64,000 bases of DNA. It comes from Paenibacillus contaminans. GTDB taxonomy: Bacteria > Bacillota > Bacilli > Paenibacillales > NBRC-103111. Position 1 is the first letter of the stretch. Every line of letters starts with the position of its first letter. This document shows positions 24,982 to 34,822 of this stretch, piece by piece. A model generated the notes under the pieces. That model ran no database searches. It was given only the letters and a program-made list of their open reading frames with translations, and had not been told where the DNA came from. The position numbers and the translations under genes are program-made. The DNA lies in contig NZ_QMFB01000013.1 in the NCBI RefSeq assembly GCF_003285015.1, positions 65,045-129,044 of the forward strand, in the 5' to 3' direction.

Positions 24982-27162
24982 CTATATGACCGCAACGCCT
25001 TCCGGTACGATGAGCTCGTAATGCCCGTTAATAGCGGAAAAGACAAATCGCCCTGCGACCGTATCGAAGGCGAGCTTCACTTCGCGAAGCTCCGGAGGCA
25101 GGCGAGGGTTGAAGGAAACTTGCTTCCAGCCGGGAATCGCGGGCTTAAGCCCGATCAGATGTTCGATCAGAACCGGAATCGGCGAGCTTGCCCAAGGGTG
25201 ACACAAGCTGGCGTTGGGCTTTAATTCCTTGGACCACGTCTCGAAGCAGGTCGTCGCTCCTTCCTTCACCATTGTCGACCAGGAATGGAGGTCATCCGAA
25301 GTGATCAACTCGTAAAGGAGACTATATTCTCCCGCTTCGGCGAGAGCGTTCAGCACAAAATACGCCATATATACGCCGCAGCTCAAACGCTTGGCGCGTA
25401 TAAGCGCTGCAATCGGCCGCCGTGCCTCGTCCGGTGCCAAACCGAATAGCAGAGGCAGCGCATTCGCATGCAGCGAATCATGATCCGATTGCTCGGAATC
25501 GACGAATAGCTTCGTTTCTTTGTTATAAAACCGGTTTAGAAACGCCTGTCTGACAACCGCCAAATCCGCTTGCAGCCGGCCGGATGCGCTCCCCGTCAAC
25601 AGCTCCCCGATTTCCGCCGTCGCCTTCATTGCGCCGTAGTAAAAAGCGTTAATGACGTTATGGCATCGTTCCGGGCGGTCAGGGCCGTAATCGTAACCGT
25701 CGCGCATCGTTTCCGGCCAGTCGATCAAATTCCATTTGTCCCATACGTTCGCAAGCAGAGCGTCGTCCCGGCGATACGTTTCGAAATGCTTCAGCATAGC
25801 TTCGGCAACCGGATACATTTCCCGGACGAACTCCAAATCGCCGCTTTGCTTGTAATATTGCAGCAACTGCAGCGGCCACTGGAAAGAAAAGTCAGCTATT
25901 TCCTGCATGTAGCTGCCGGAAGCGACTGCCATCATTCCCGGACATACTCGCCTTGCCAGTAGCGCAAAATCTTGAAGGGACTTGCGAAAAAGCCGCAAAT
26001 CGCCGGCCAAATAAGCATGCGCATGCGTAATAACAGTGTTGTCGCCCAGGTATTGCCCCTTTTCCCTCGACGGACAATCCACATAATGTTCCTGCGAACC
26101 GTATTTCACTCCATCCCGGCATATGCTCCAAATCGCATTCAGCAGAGGACTGGAGGACTCAAACACGCAAGCCTGATTTTGCCACGGGTAATGCCTGATG
26201 ATGGCTTTCACGCTTCCGGGATCGACCTCTACGCCTTGCTCCGTCAGCACCTCCGCATAGCGGAAGGCTTTGTAATCGAATCCTTCGAACGCGTCCTCGC
26301 CACCAGACAACGTCCACCATTCCTGATAGAGACAGTTACACCGCATCTCATAACGGACCCGGCCGCTATCCGTCAGCTCTTCCCCGTATCGAACCTCTAA
26401 CTTCTGACCCGCGCCGCCCTTGGCCGATAGACTGAGCTGACCTGTCAGTTCCCGGCCAAAGTCGAGTAAGTACCCATTCTCAATGGACACGATTGCAAAC
26501 GGCTCCGCTTCATAGACGGAAACGGGCGGCGTTGGTTGCAGCACGACTCGGTGATCATCCTCCGAATGCTCGAAGGCCGGCTGCCAACCGCGGTCGTCAA
26601 AACCGGCCTCCAACCAACCTGCCATATGGACCCTCTGATCGATATTTTCCATAAACTGCGTATCGTAGCCGACAACATGTCCGTCTCCGTATTCCTTAGT
26701 AATCGCATATTTCCAAGTGGCATCTGTCGCTGCGGCGACTTGGCCCTGAATGGAAAGCTCGGCAAAGAGACCTTGGCGGTAGTCCCCGCTGTTGTAAGCG
26801 TGACTGATCAAGCCGTGGTAATAAATATGCACCGCGATGACATTAACGCCCTCCTGAAGAAAGGAGGAAACGGAGTAGCGGTTATAATTGTACTGAAAAA
26901 AGGGGGACTGGGCAGGGCCTTGCCCGACGAAGCACCCGTTGATATAAACTTTGTAATAGTCGTCACCCGTAATGTCCAGATAGGCGTCCGAAGCGTCGCC
27001 CGTCACCGTGAATGTTTTTCTGACCAGCATATGGTGGTTTTTCAGTTCGGCTCTATGCTTGTGAGGAACGGGAGAAGCCGTTTCCTTGCGATAAAGCTCG
27101 ATAGGATCCAAGCCTGCGAAAGCCCGATCCATGATCCATTTGGCCTTCCACGATTTGCTCAT
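24982..27162 (-). CDS. GH78-type alpha-L-rhamnosidase, 726 residues, cytoplasmic
   Basis: N-terminal beta-sandwich domains (about 1-260) precede an (alpha/alpha)6 barrel. In the barrel the family motif D-C-P-x-R-E is seen in 'YVDCPSREKGQYLGD', giving the Asp, Arg and Glu of the GH78 active site. Further family-like stretches are 'WNLIDWPETMRDGYDY' and 'TCFETWSKELKPNASLCHPW'. GH78 enzymes release alpha-L-rhamnose from plant and bacterial glycans. I prefer the ATG at 27162 because AAAGGTGA lies 8 nt upstream; a GTG at 27174 would overlap the previous stop by 8 bp but is poorly placed. The gene follows the ceramidase-like gene almost without gap, which implies translational coupling. There is no signal peptide. 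Confidence 0.88.
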   Translation of the reverse strand: MSKSWKAKWIMDRAFAGLDPIELYRKETASPVPHKHRAELKNHHMLVRKTFTVTGDASDAYLDITGDDYYKVYINGCFVGQGPAQSPFFQYNYNRYSVSSFLQEGVNVIAVHIYYHGLISHAYNSGDYRQGLFAELSIQGQVAAATDATWKYAITKEYGDGHVVGYDTQFMENIDQRVHMAGWLEAGFDDRGWQPAFEHSEDDHRVVLQPTPPVSVYEAEPFAIVSIENGYLLDFGRELTGQLSLSAKGGAGQKLEVRYGEELTDSGRVRYEMRCNCLYQEWWTLSGGEDAFEGFDYKAFRYAEVLTEQGVEVDPGSVKAIIRHYPWQNQACVFESSSPLLNAIWSICRDGVKYGSQEHYVDCPSREKGQYLGDNTVITHAHAYLAGDLRLFRKSLQDFALLARRVCPGMMAVASGSYMQEIADFSFQWPLQLLQYYKQSGDLEFVREMYPVAEAMLKHFETYRRDDALLANVWDKWNLIDWPETMRDGYDYGPDRPERCHNVINAFYYGAMKATAEIGELLTGSASGRLQADLAVVRQAFLNRFYNKETKLFVDSEQSDHDSLHANALPLLFGLAPDEARRPIAALIRAKRLSCGVYMAYFVLNALAEAGEYSLLYELITSDDLHSWSTMVKEGATTCFETWSKELKPNASLCHPWASSPIPVLIEHLIGLKPAIPGWKQVSFNPRLPPELREVKLAFDTVAGRFVFSAINGHYELIVPEGVAVI

Positions 27163-27166
27163 CCCA

Positions 27167-28621
27167 TCATTCACCTTTTAGCTTTCGCAAAATCTCATGC
27201 GCCTTCTCTTCGTATGTCTGCTGCCATTCCGGTCCAAGCATGCACTCGGTGACTTCATAGCCGCCCTTGTCGTAATGATAAACCGGAGCCGCGTAGTGAA
27301 GATAACCGTTGGAGAAGGCGGATACCAGCGTATGCTCATGCGGCGAAGCTTTCTTTAAGCCGAGTCCGATTTCGACAAGCAATTCGGCTGGAGCCGTAAT
27401 GATCGCGCAGCCGCCGATCTTGATGCCCTGCACCTCCGCTTCCGCCGTCGGTTCCCCCGCCTCTTCATTTAATGCAAGATGGTACCTCAAGGTATCTACG
27501 TCTTCCTGGATGCGGATCAGCTTTTCCATCGTTTCGATATTCCTTACATATTGATCGATGTTGCCCCGATTGTGCGCGTCCATCGTAACCAGCTCCTTCG
27601 AACCGATTTGCTGCTCCTGCAAATAGCGATACGAATAATCCGACGGGTACTCAGGATTGAGGGCATATTTCAAATACAAGGGCAGGAACGTCTTGAAATT
27701 CAGGCTGGTGCTTCTAAGCGAAGCCAGCAGCTCGGCCTGATCGCGCAATCGAGTCTGGATCCGGTCGGGAATATCCGTTTTCCGCTGAAGCCGGATCTTC
27801 TCAGACAGGACGTTTAGACGGGCATCCTTCGTCTTGATGGCTCTAACCGCCTTCAAGGCGCTGAGGCCAAGCATCGTTCCCATCGGCTCGCAATTTCTCG
27901 GGCGGTGGACGTCTTTAAAAAACAATTCCAGAATATCCCCGCCGGCTCCTTGCAGGAACAAAGCCATCGCGCCGTTCCCCAAATTCTCTTCAATGACCTT
28001 GGAGGCAAAGCCCGGAAAATTAGCCGTCACCCCGCGTTCGGGAACCCCGACCAGCAGATGGCAAGCGAAGTTATAAACGACCGCCAATGTCGTACCGTCC
28101 AATCGGTCGATCCGGATGACGCCTATTTCCGGGTCAATCGGCCCGACGCCCGAGACTTCGCTATCCTGCGGACAAGGAAAAGCGTAACGTACCGTCCAAT
28201 GGCTGTTGTCTTTCATTTTTAAATTTCGGTTGAACGTTAACCGGTCTTCATACCCATAGCCGGACCCGGCCGTCACCTCCGTCATATTCCGCATGGCTTC
28301 CCGAACCGCCGCGAGCGTCCGTTCGACTTGCTCGGCATCGTCGCAAAGCAGCCTGCCTTGCGGATGCGTATGCGACGCATTCACAAGCACATTCGAGCCC
28401 GGTATGTTCAGCTCATCTTCAATCCTGCTTCGCAGCTTTGGCATGAAATCATCCTTGACGTCGCCAAGGCCGCCGATCGCCAGTACGTCCATGGCAATGA
28501 TGACGACCCTCGTGCCGCCGTCGTCGAGGACCAGCGCTTTGGCAAACAAAGGATCGTTAATGACAACATTCGGCTCGCCAGTCGTAATTTCACGTTTCGC
28601 CGCTCCCGCACGTAAACTCAT
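27167..28621 (-). CDS. Ceramidase-like (neutral/alkaline non-lysosomal ceramidase domain) hydrolase, 484 residues
   Basis: The N-terminus 'LRAGAAKREITTGEP' and the blocks 'NASHTHPQG', 'YNFACHLLVG' and 'ALFLQGAGGDI' fit the catalytic domain of neutral ceramidases (PF04734). In that family the histidines of the SHTH and ACH motifs bind the catalytic zinc. At 484 residues it is shorter than secreted ceramidases of about 650-700, and it lacks both a signal peptide and an obvious C-terminal Ig-like domain. It lies between an SGNH hydrolase and a GH78-type rhamnosidase, so amide or ester hydrolysis on an acylated sugar seems more likely than sphingolipid cleavage. That is inference. The start has GGGAGG upstream. 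Confidence 0.75.
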   Translation of the reverse strand: MSLRAGAAKREITTGEPNVVINDPLFAKALVLDDGGTRVVIIAMDVLAIGGLGDVKDDFMPKLRSRIEDELNIPGSNVLVNASHTHPQGRLLCDDAEQVERTLAAVREAMRNMTEVTAGSGYGYEDRLTFNRNLKMKDNSHWTVRYAFPCPQDSEVSGVGPIDPEIGVIRIDRLDGTTLAVVYNFACHLLVGVPERGVTANFPGFASKVIEENLGNGAMALFLQGAGGDILELFFKDVHRPRNCEPMGTMLGLSALKAVRAIKTKDARLNVLSEKIRLQRKTDIPDRIQTRLRDQAELLASLRSTSLNFKTFLPLYLKYALNPEYPSDYSYRYLQEQQIGSKELVTMDAHNRGNIDQYVRNIETMEKLIRIQEDVDTLRYHLALNEEAGEPTAEAEVQGIKIGGCAIITAPAELLVEIGLGLKKASPHEHTLVSAFSNGYLHYAAPVYHYDKGGYEVTECMLGPEWQQTYEEKAHEILRKLKGE

Positions 28622-28829
28622 TTTGCCTCCCAGCTCCTATCGATTCTAAATGGTACGGACGGGTAGCTGCCCGTTATGGTACCTGACGACAACATCACCC
28701 GTCCGTGTTAAAAACCTAATTGTTTAGACCATGGCGATGTACGCCTCTTCGTCGGTTATTCCGGAACCGTGGGAAAACCGCATACGATCCGGCTTCCAGG
28801 GAATGGACGACGGATTTCCTGACCATCGC

Positions 28830-29843
28830 CTACAACGTCCGCAGCCAGTAATAAATCGTATCCGCAATTTGACGGTATCCTTCGACAGTCGGATGCACGT
28901 CATCGTTCTGGCGCCAAACTTGCTTAGAATTACGGCTGTTTGCCTCTTCCCAGACGCCCGGCATGTTATGGACGGTATCTAGATTCACGTGAAGCGGAAT
29001 CAGTTCAATGCTTTCCGCATGCCTGTTGCCGAAACGGCCGGCCAGCTCCTGGTTCCACATCCAGACATTTCGTTTATAGCGTCGCCTTGTCTGCTTCGTG
29101 CCATAGCTGTTTCCGAAACCGTCCTGGGTTCGCGGAGGAGGGATGATCAACATAATCCCGATCGCGATCCCGGCATCATAATGCCGGATTTGCCGGACTA
29201 TCTCTTCGAGCATAGGCATCTCTTTGTCCATAAGCTGTTGCATCGACGAGTCATCCTTGCAATGCCACACGTCATTGATGCCCAAAAATATTCCCACATG
29301 GTTAAGTCCGCTGAACCCGTTGACCTGCATATAGTTCGCAAAATCAAAATTCCCCTCAATAACAAATGCGCTTTCATGCATTGAAAAATGCGACTCGACT
29401 TTCCATCCAGCTCTCCCCTCATGGACATTGGGCGATGTGCCCTGGGTTCCAATTAGGGTAAGCCTGAGCGGGTCGTCATCGAACAAATGCAGCAGCTCTT
29501 CGGTAAACACCCCCGCCGCTGTCGTGCTGTCTCCAATAAACAGGGCCTTGCGCATCGGTCCATTCTCCGTCGTTCTCTTGGCTACCGTCACGGTCGAGTC
29601 GGCCGATGCCAGCCTTTCGCCATCCAGGCTGTAAAGATGAATCGTTAACGCATACAGCCCCTCTTTTTCCGGAACGACTGTCCAGCGCTCATTCTGATGG
29701 CGTCCAATCTCGCACACGACTTCGAACTCATAATTTCCGTCGTCCCCTGGTATCAGGTTGTCAAAATAAATGTTCATCTCGTGCCCGACAAACGCAGGAA
29801 TAGATGCCGGCAATAAGAGGCTATACGGTCTTAAGGTGCTCAT
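28830..29843 (-). CDS. SGNH/GDSL-family esterase with N-terminal beta-sandwich, 337 residues
   Basis: I chose the ATG at 29843 because GGAAGGAG lies just upstream, rather than 29858. About 90 residues of beta-sandwich come first. The SGNH hydrolase domain follows: block I 'ALFIGDSTTAAG' with the nucleophilic serine, block III 'GIFLGINDVW', and block V 'NDDVHPTVEGYRQIA' with the catalytic Asp and His. Such enzymes are often carbohydrate acetyl-esterases, for example in rhamnogalacturonan degradation. No signal peptide is seen, so deacetylation would take place inside the cell. It is followed 208 bp later by the ceramidase-like gene and preceded by the SLH/DUF4838 gene of the same operon. Confidence 0.85.
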   Translation of the reverse strand: MSTLRPYSLLLPASIPAFVGHEMNIYFDNLIPGDDGNYEFEVVCEIGRHQNERWTVVPEKEGLYALTIHLYSLDGERLASADSTVTVAKRTTENGPMRKALFIGDSTTAAGVFTEELLHLFDDDPLRLTLIGTQGTSPNVHEGRAGWKVESHFSMHESAFVIEGNFDFANYMQVNGFSGLNHVGIFLGINDVWHCKDDSSMQQLMDKEMPMLEEIVRQIRHYDAGIAIGIMLIIPPPRTQDGFGNSYGTKQTRRRYKRNVWMWNQELAGRFGNRHAESIELIPLHVNLDTVHNMPGVWEEANSRNSKQVWRQNDDVHPTVEGYRQIADTIYYWLRTL

Positions 29844-29888
29844 ACGAACTCCTTCCATTAAAATTTTGTCTGCAGCCTGCGAATGATT

Positions 29889-30122
29889 TTATTGGCTGGC
29901 CCAAGACGAAAGCGTCGCTCCCGTTTGCGCTTCGAACGACTCGTTAGCCGCAAGCGCGAGAGCCGTTCCTCCGGCGATCTCCAGAAGCAGACTCGCATAG
30001 TCGCGCTCTTCGGAGATCTCCGGGCTTTGGGCCAGCAAAGTCAACTTCCGCTGCATCTCCGTGCTGCCCGTTCCGGATTGAGCCAAGTAGTCGACCCGTT
30101 TTCAGAACGTGTTCAGAAAATC
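29889..30122 (-). pseudogene. In-frame remnant of a fourth repeat module beyond the stop of the SLH/DUF4838 gene
   Basis: After the TAG stop at 30123 the same frame continues for 77 codons to a TAA at 29889, closely matching the module encoded from 30780 downward. Two tryptophan codons of the intact module (TGG) are stops here: TAG, the gene's own stop, and TGA a few codons later. Homology ends at 'TLSSW', after which the sequence diverges. It looks like a decayed terminal repeat. Confidence 0.8.
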
Positions 30123-33100
30123 CTATCCACCAAGGCGCTGATAAAACACGGCATCGTCCACATACAGGGTGTTGCCGTCTCCCAAATTATCCACGACGAC
30201 TACGAATTGTCCTTGGACAACCGCAGTATTGTTCACCTCAGCCGGAATCATGCCGGTCCAATCGACGGATGCCCAAGCACCTGGATTCGCCGTGATTGGA
30301 GACGACTCGGAGCGCAGCGTGGATAATACATTGCCCTGCGCATCCAGCAAATTCAAGCTTAACTGTACGGTTCCCCCGCTTGCTGACCCTGGCTCCGCAT
30401 AGTAGTACACACGAGACGCAAAGGCCCCATGATTCACATCGAACGCTTGAAACGGTCCTCCGCGATCCAAATCGTTCATCCGCAAACTGGCTTGCCCCGT
30501 ATGAAACACCGTCGTGCTCCGTTGTAGTACGCCGATAGATTGCACCCACAATGCCCAAGTCGAAAGCGTCGCTCCCGTTTGCGCTTCGAACGAGTCGTTA
30601 GCCGCAAGCGCGAGAGCCGTTCCTCCGGCGATCTCCAGAAGCAGATGCGCATAGTCGCGCTCTTCGGAGATCTCCGGGCTTTGAGCCAGCAAAGTCAACT
30701 TCTGCTGCATCTCCATGCTGCCCGCTCCGGATTGAGCCAAGTAGTCGACCCGCTTCCAGAACGTGTTCAGGAGGTCCCACCCGCCAAGGCGCTGATAAAA
30801 CACGGCATCGTCCACATACAGGCTGTTGCCGTCACCCAAATTATCCACAACGACTACGAATTGTCCTTGAACAACCGCAGTATTGTTCACCTGGTCCGGA
30901 ATCGTGCCGACCCAATCGACTGACGACCAAGTCCCTGGATTCGCAAGTATTGGACGCACCGCGGAGCGTAGCGAGGACAGTACGTTGCCCTGCTCATCCA
31001 GCAAATTCAAGCTTAGCTGTACGGTGCCGCCGCTAGTCGAACCCGATCCCGGCTTATAGTGCACACGCGACGCAAACCCCCCCGGCTTCACATCGAAAGT
31101 CTGAAACGGACCGCCGCGATATAAGCCGTTCAACTTCAGACTGGCCTGCCCCGAATAGGATTGAGAAGTATCCCGCTGCATGTTGCCGGTACTGTGCACC
31201 CAATACGCCCACGGCGGCGTTGTATTCGTGCCGGACTCGAAGGAGTCGTTAGCAGGGGATGAAATAGCCGTACCGCCGGTGATTTCCAGAAGCAATCTCG
31301 CAAAATCCCGCTCTTCGTTGGGCTCCGGATTTTGGGCAGCCGCCTCCATTTCCTGTCTCATCGCTTCGCTTCTAGGATCGTTACCTGTTAACAAGTCCAC
31401 GCGGCTCCAGAAGGTGTTCTCAAAATTTAATCCGTCAGGCGCTTGATACGTCTCTACATCATCGATATAAAGCTTGGTGCCGTCCGTCAAATTATTGACG
31501 ATCAGAACAATCTGAAGCGTCTTGACTTCCTTGCCGTTAATCTCCGTCGGTACATCCAGCAGCTGATAAAGCGATGCCCATGCGCCCATTGTATTCTTCA
31601 ATGCCTCTACGTCGAATTTCTGAGCGGACAAGACGTTTCCGTCCGCATCGATCATATTGATCCCGAACTGAATGGACCCGTCCGTTTGCGAGCCCGGAGG
31701 AGTGTAGTAGTAAGCCCTCGCCGCAAACAGACCCGGCTTGACCGCGATCATTTCCGCCGGACCGCCGCGATCCAAACCGCTTATGACGAGGCTTGACTGA
31801 CCGGAATGCGCCAGCTCCGTAGTCCGTTTGATGCTGCCGCTGGCCCTGATCCAGTACACCCATGACAAGGCGTCGGTCCCCGTACCGAATTCGAAGGACG
31901 GATTGTCGTTAACCGGAAATGTTCCTTCGCTGCTTGTCAGAAGCAGCTTGCCGTATTCGCGCATCTTGGCCGTTTCGCCGGTCTGCGTCAGTTCGCTCAG
32001 CCGTGCCGTTACCGTCCCGCCGGCAGGCTCATGCTGCCTGACGTATTCGGACAAGCGCCAGAACAAATGCGGATTCCAACCTGACCATCTAAGGTCGAAC
32101 GAGCGCGGATCAATCTGATGCACCAATATGGGATCGTTCTTAAACTCGTCAACCAAAGCATACCGGCGTTCCGCCGCCACCAGCTTATCGTTTGCATGTT
32201 GAACGACATCCTCCAACATATTGAGCGCTGCCTGGGCGTCAGCAGGAGGCAAGACATCCTTCGGATAGCTGAGCGCCGATGCCTCATAGTATTCGAACGC
32301 TCGAAGAAGCATGTTGGCGCGCGCTTTCTGCTGATCCGTCACCGCTTTGGCTGCAACGGATTGAAGCAGACTTCTGCTCTCGGCTATTTCGGCTTCCGTC
32401 ACCAATTTCAGATAGGAAGCCGTATCGAAATAGAAATAGGTCAACATTTTATTGACTTGAAACCAAGGGGATTGCTGAACCCTATCGGTCCAGAATTGCT
32501 CCCAATGCCGGTAGTAGGCGATCAAATCCGGAGCTGCGGCTGCCCCTACAGCCCTGTCGGCCCATTCCTGCAGCAATTCATGTTCGTTCAAGTCCGGGTT
32601 CCACTGCAGCTTAGCCGAGATCCACGCCTTCGGTCCCTCCCCCCAGTTCGGATATAATTCCGAATAATGGGCGATTACCCCGTGATCCTTTGCAAACCGG
32701 TAATTTTCCGCCATCAGACTCGTATACATGCGGGGCAGCGTATAGGGAGCGCCATAATTGTAGTCGTACCAGCCCAAATGATCCGCCACGAGGCTCCATG
32801 CCTCCATCTGAGATTGTCCGGCTTCGCGAATATCCGGGTCTGCCCAGGCCATCCGGTCTTTCGTTATTAACGGGACGACTCGGGGATTTAGCTTCATGCC
32901 CTCAGGCGGGTCCGTTACGTTCTCGTAGGCGAGCAGGCCGAACCATTTATCCGGATGTACTTGAAGCACGCCAGCAACCACCTGGTTTACCCAGCTGTAG
33001 TAAATATTAGACATATCCACGAGCCCGACCGAATTGAGTTTGTCCGGATAATTCGGATGGGAAGGATTAGCTTCGCAGAACCCGTTTCCATCATTAATGC

Positions 33101-34775
33101 CTAGCGAATAAGAGGTTTTGTCCGGTTTTTCGTTGAAGTATTGAACGATATTGTAGATCGCTTCGGTAACCGTACCCGGCTCTGTAAAGCAGGGCTGCCA
33201 GCCGACATCCGCGTTGTCTTCCGGCACAACTCCATTCGGATAAAATTCCGGATGACTGTTTCGATATTTGGAGGGCGGGAACAAAAGCGCCAGATTATGA
33301 TGAAATTCGATTTGCAAATGCATGCGGTTTCTCTCCGCCCATACGCTCTGCAGCGGATAAGGTCTTTCAGGCGTTACGGGAGTATGAATCGGGCTGAACA
33401 CGCGCGAAGCGAATGCCGGCTCCTCCCTGATCTCCCGCTGCGGGATACGAATATCCGATTGCTGCGGCACATCTTCTCCGTCCGGCCCCGGCATTAGCCA
33501 GCGAACGCCTACATACCGCTCCAAAAAGTCGAACACGCCGTATTGTGTTCCCCAGACGGAAGAACCGGCTATTACGATTCCGTTATCGTGAAAATGAATA
33601 ACGAACCCGTCCCCTTCCACATCTTGCAGCAGTCCGTCGAGATGTGAGTCCGGCTGCGAGCCGCTTGAGCCGATATGAATCTGTACTTGGTCCTGAAGCT
33701 GTCCGTTACTTCCGGAAAGTTGCTCTTCGGTGACAATGGACAATAACGCTCCGGTGGATTTCTGCACATATTCGGCTAACGTATTGGCAGCTGCAAGGAT
33801 TCGATCGTCCGCATCCGAGGCTACGACAATCGACGCATTGGCCTGACCGTTATGGACGATGTCGAGCGGCGATGCAGACGGTGTCGCCGTCGGTTCCGGT
33901 GTCGGGCTCGACGAAGGGCTAGCCGTTGTCTCAGGCGTCACGGTCGGTGTCGGGGCAACCGTCGGCGTCGAAGTTGGCGTCGAAGCCGGCGAAGGCACAG
34001 TAGTAGGTTCCGATAACAGGCCCGGCGCAGGAGTAGACGAAGGTGAAGCCGACGGCTTCACGGCAGCTATGGCTTCAGCTTGCTTCAGGTACGCGTTCTG
34101 ATTCGCTATGAACTCAAAAGCAAGCCGGGCCACCGCCTGCCGTTCGGCGCGTTCTCCCGGATCGAAACGAAGCGAACCGTCCGGATTGGCGATACCTCGT
34201 ACGAATCCGATCCGATAGCCGAAATCGGCAAACGCTTTCGCCCACTTGGAAATCCGCTCCGCATCGGACCATTTGACATCGGATTTCCACTGAAGCGCTT
34301 TCTGCTCTAAACCGAAAGCGCGGATGAAGAAAACGATCATTTCTTCTCGAGTCACATACCCGTCAGGCGAGAACGCCGATTCCGAAGTCCCCTGCGTAAT
34401 CCCCGCGTCGACTAGCGCCCCGATGTAGCCTATATACCAGCTGTCTTCCGCCACATCGGTGAAATGTGCGGCATTCGCCGGCTTTGGCTCCAGACCAAGC
34501 ATGGCGGCAATGATCTTGGCCAGCTCCGCTCGCGTAATCGGATTCGCCGGAGCGAAGCTGCCGTCTTCATAGCCGGAGATGATTCCGGCTTCGACAAGCT
34601 CTTCGATCTCGCTTTTGGCATAGGACGCATCGATATCGCTTAACTCGGCTTTGCCGTAAACGGCTTTCACATGCCCCCATCCATTCAGCTGCAAGACGGA
34701 AGCGAACAGAACGATTACCAGAAGCCTCGCCCATATGCTTTTAGTCTTTCGTGTGCCTATAAGCATCACAGTCAT
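30123..34775 (-). CDS. S-layer-anchored DUF4838 glycan-active protein with C-terminal tandem modules, 1550 residues
   Basis: A signal peptide (about 1-40) is followed by three SLH domains (about 45-230, e.g. 'GIISGYEDGSFAPANPITRAE') for cell-wall anchoring. A Pro/Thr/Ser linker (about 235-300) follows. Then comes an N-terminal hydrolase domain like that of GH67/GH20 proteins ('AANTLAEYVQKSTGA', 'GVYDFLERYVGVRWLMPG') leading into the DUF4838 barrel. In the barrel 'YSLGINDGNGFCEANPSH' and 'WFGLLAYENVTDPP' are visible. Glucuronidase or hexosaminidase activity is plausible but unproven. The C-terminal part repeats a 218-residue beta-sandwich module; the last two copies are nearly identical at DNA level, with a period of 654 bp. 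AGGAGGG lies only 2 nt before the first ATG, so an ATG or GTG three or two codons later may be the true start. It is part of the transporter operon. Confidence 0.88.
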   Translation of the reverse strand: MTVMLIGTRKTKSIWARLLVIVLFASVLQLNGWGHVKAVYGKAELSDIDASYAKSEIEELVEAGIISGYEDGSFAPANPITRAELAKIIAAMLGLEPKPANAAHFTDVAEDSWYIGYIGALVDAGITQGTSESAFSPDGYVTREEMIVFFIRAFGLEQKALQWKSDVKWSDAERISKWAKAFADFGYRIGFVRGIANPDGSLRFDPGERAERQAVARLAFEFIANQNAYLKQAEAIAAVKPSASPSSTPAPGLLSEPTTVPSPASTPTSTPTVAPTPTVTPETTASPSSSPTPEPTATPSASPLDIVHNGQANASIVVASDADDRILAAANTLAEYVQKSTGALLSIVTEEQLSGSNGQLQDQVQIHIGSSGSQPDSHLDGLLQDVEGDGFVIHFHDNGIVIAGSSVWGTQYGVFDFLERYVGVRWLMPGPDGEDVPQQSDIRIPQREIREEPAFASRVFSPIHTPVTPERPYPLQSVWAERNRMHLQIEFHHNLALLFPPSKYRNSHPEFYPNGVVPEDNADVGWQPCFTEPGTVTEAIYNIVQYFNEKPDKTSYSLGINDGNGFCEANPSHPNYPDKLNSVGLVDMSNIYYSWVNQVVAGVLQVHPDKWFGLLAYENVTDPPEGMKLNPRVVPLITKDRMAWADPDIREAGQSQMEAWSLVADHLGWYDYNYGAPYTLPRMYTSLMAENYRFAKDHGVIAHYSELYPNWGEGPKAWISAKLQWNPDLNEHELLQEWADRAVGAAAAPDLIAYYRHWEQFWTDRVQQSPWFQVNKMLTYFYFDTASYLKLVTEAEIAESRSLLQSVAAKAVTDQQKARANMLLRAFEYYEASALSYPKDVLPPADAQAALNMLEDVVQHANDKLVAAERRYALVDEFKNDPILVHQIDPRSFDLRWSGWNPHLFWRLSEYVRQHEPAGGTVTARLSELTQTGETAKMREYGKLLLTSSEGTFPVNDNPSFEFGTGTDALSWVYWIRASGSIKRTTELAHSGQSSLVISGLDRGGPAEMIAVKPGLFAARAYYYTPPGSQTDGSIQFGINMIDADGNVLSAQKFDVEALKNTMGAWASLYQLLDVPTEINGKEVKTLQIVLIVNNLTDGTKLYIDDVETYQAPDGLNFENTFWSRVDLLTGNDPRSEAMRQEMEAAAQNPEPNEERDFARLLLEITGGTAISSPANDSFESGTNTTPPWAYWVHSTGNMQRDTSQSYSGQASLKLNGLYRGGPFQTFDVKPGGFASRVHYKPGSGSTSGGTVQLSLNLLDEQGNVLSSLRSAVRPILANPGTWSSVDWVGTIPDQVNNTAVVQGQFVVVVDNLGDGNSLYVDDAVFYQRLGGWDLLNTFWKRVDYLAQSGAGSMEMQQKLTLLAQSPEISEERDYAHLLLEIAGGTALALAANDSFEAQTGATLSTWALWVQSIGVLQRSTTVFHTGQASLRMNDLDRGGPFQAFDVNHGAFASRVYYYAEPGSASGGTVQLSLNLLDAQGNVLSTLRSESSPITANPGAWASVDWTGMIPAEVNNTAVVQGQFVVVVDNLGDGNTLYVDDAVFYQRLGG
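30131..31440 (-). repeat. 654-bp tandem duplication within the DUF4838 gene
   Basis: The sequence CAAGGCGCTGATAAAACACG occurs at 30131 and again at 30785, exactly 654 bp (218 codons) apart. Long stretches between also match. The two units encode the final beta-sandwich modules. A more divergent unit lies further upstream in the gene, and a truncated one lies at 29889-30122. Confidence 0.85.
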
Positions 34776-34822
34776 ACCCTCCTATAATTCGAGTACTATC
34801 AGCCGGAAAATCGTCTCCTCAG

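Noticed and set aside
30123..31440. 654-bp duplication as an insertion sequence
   Set aside because: The period is a whole number of codons and lies within one reading frame encoding repeated domains, so it is an intragenic module duplication.
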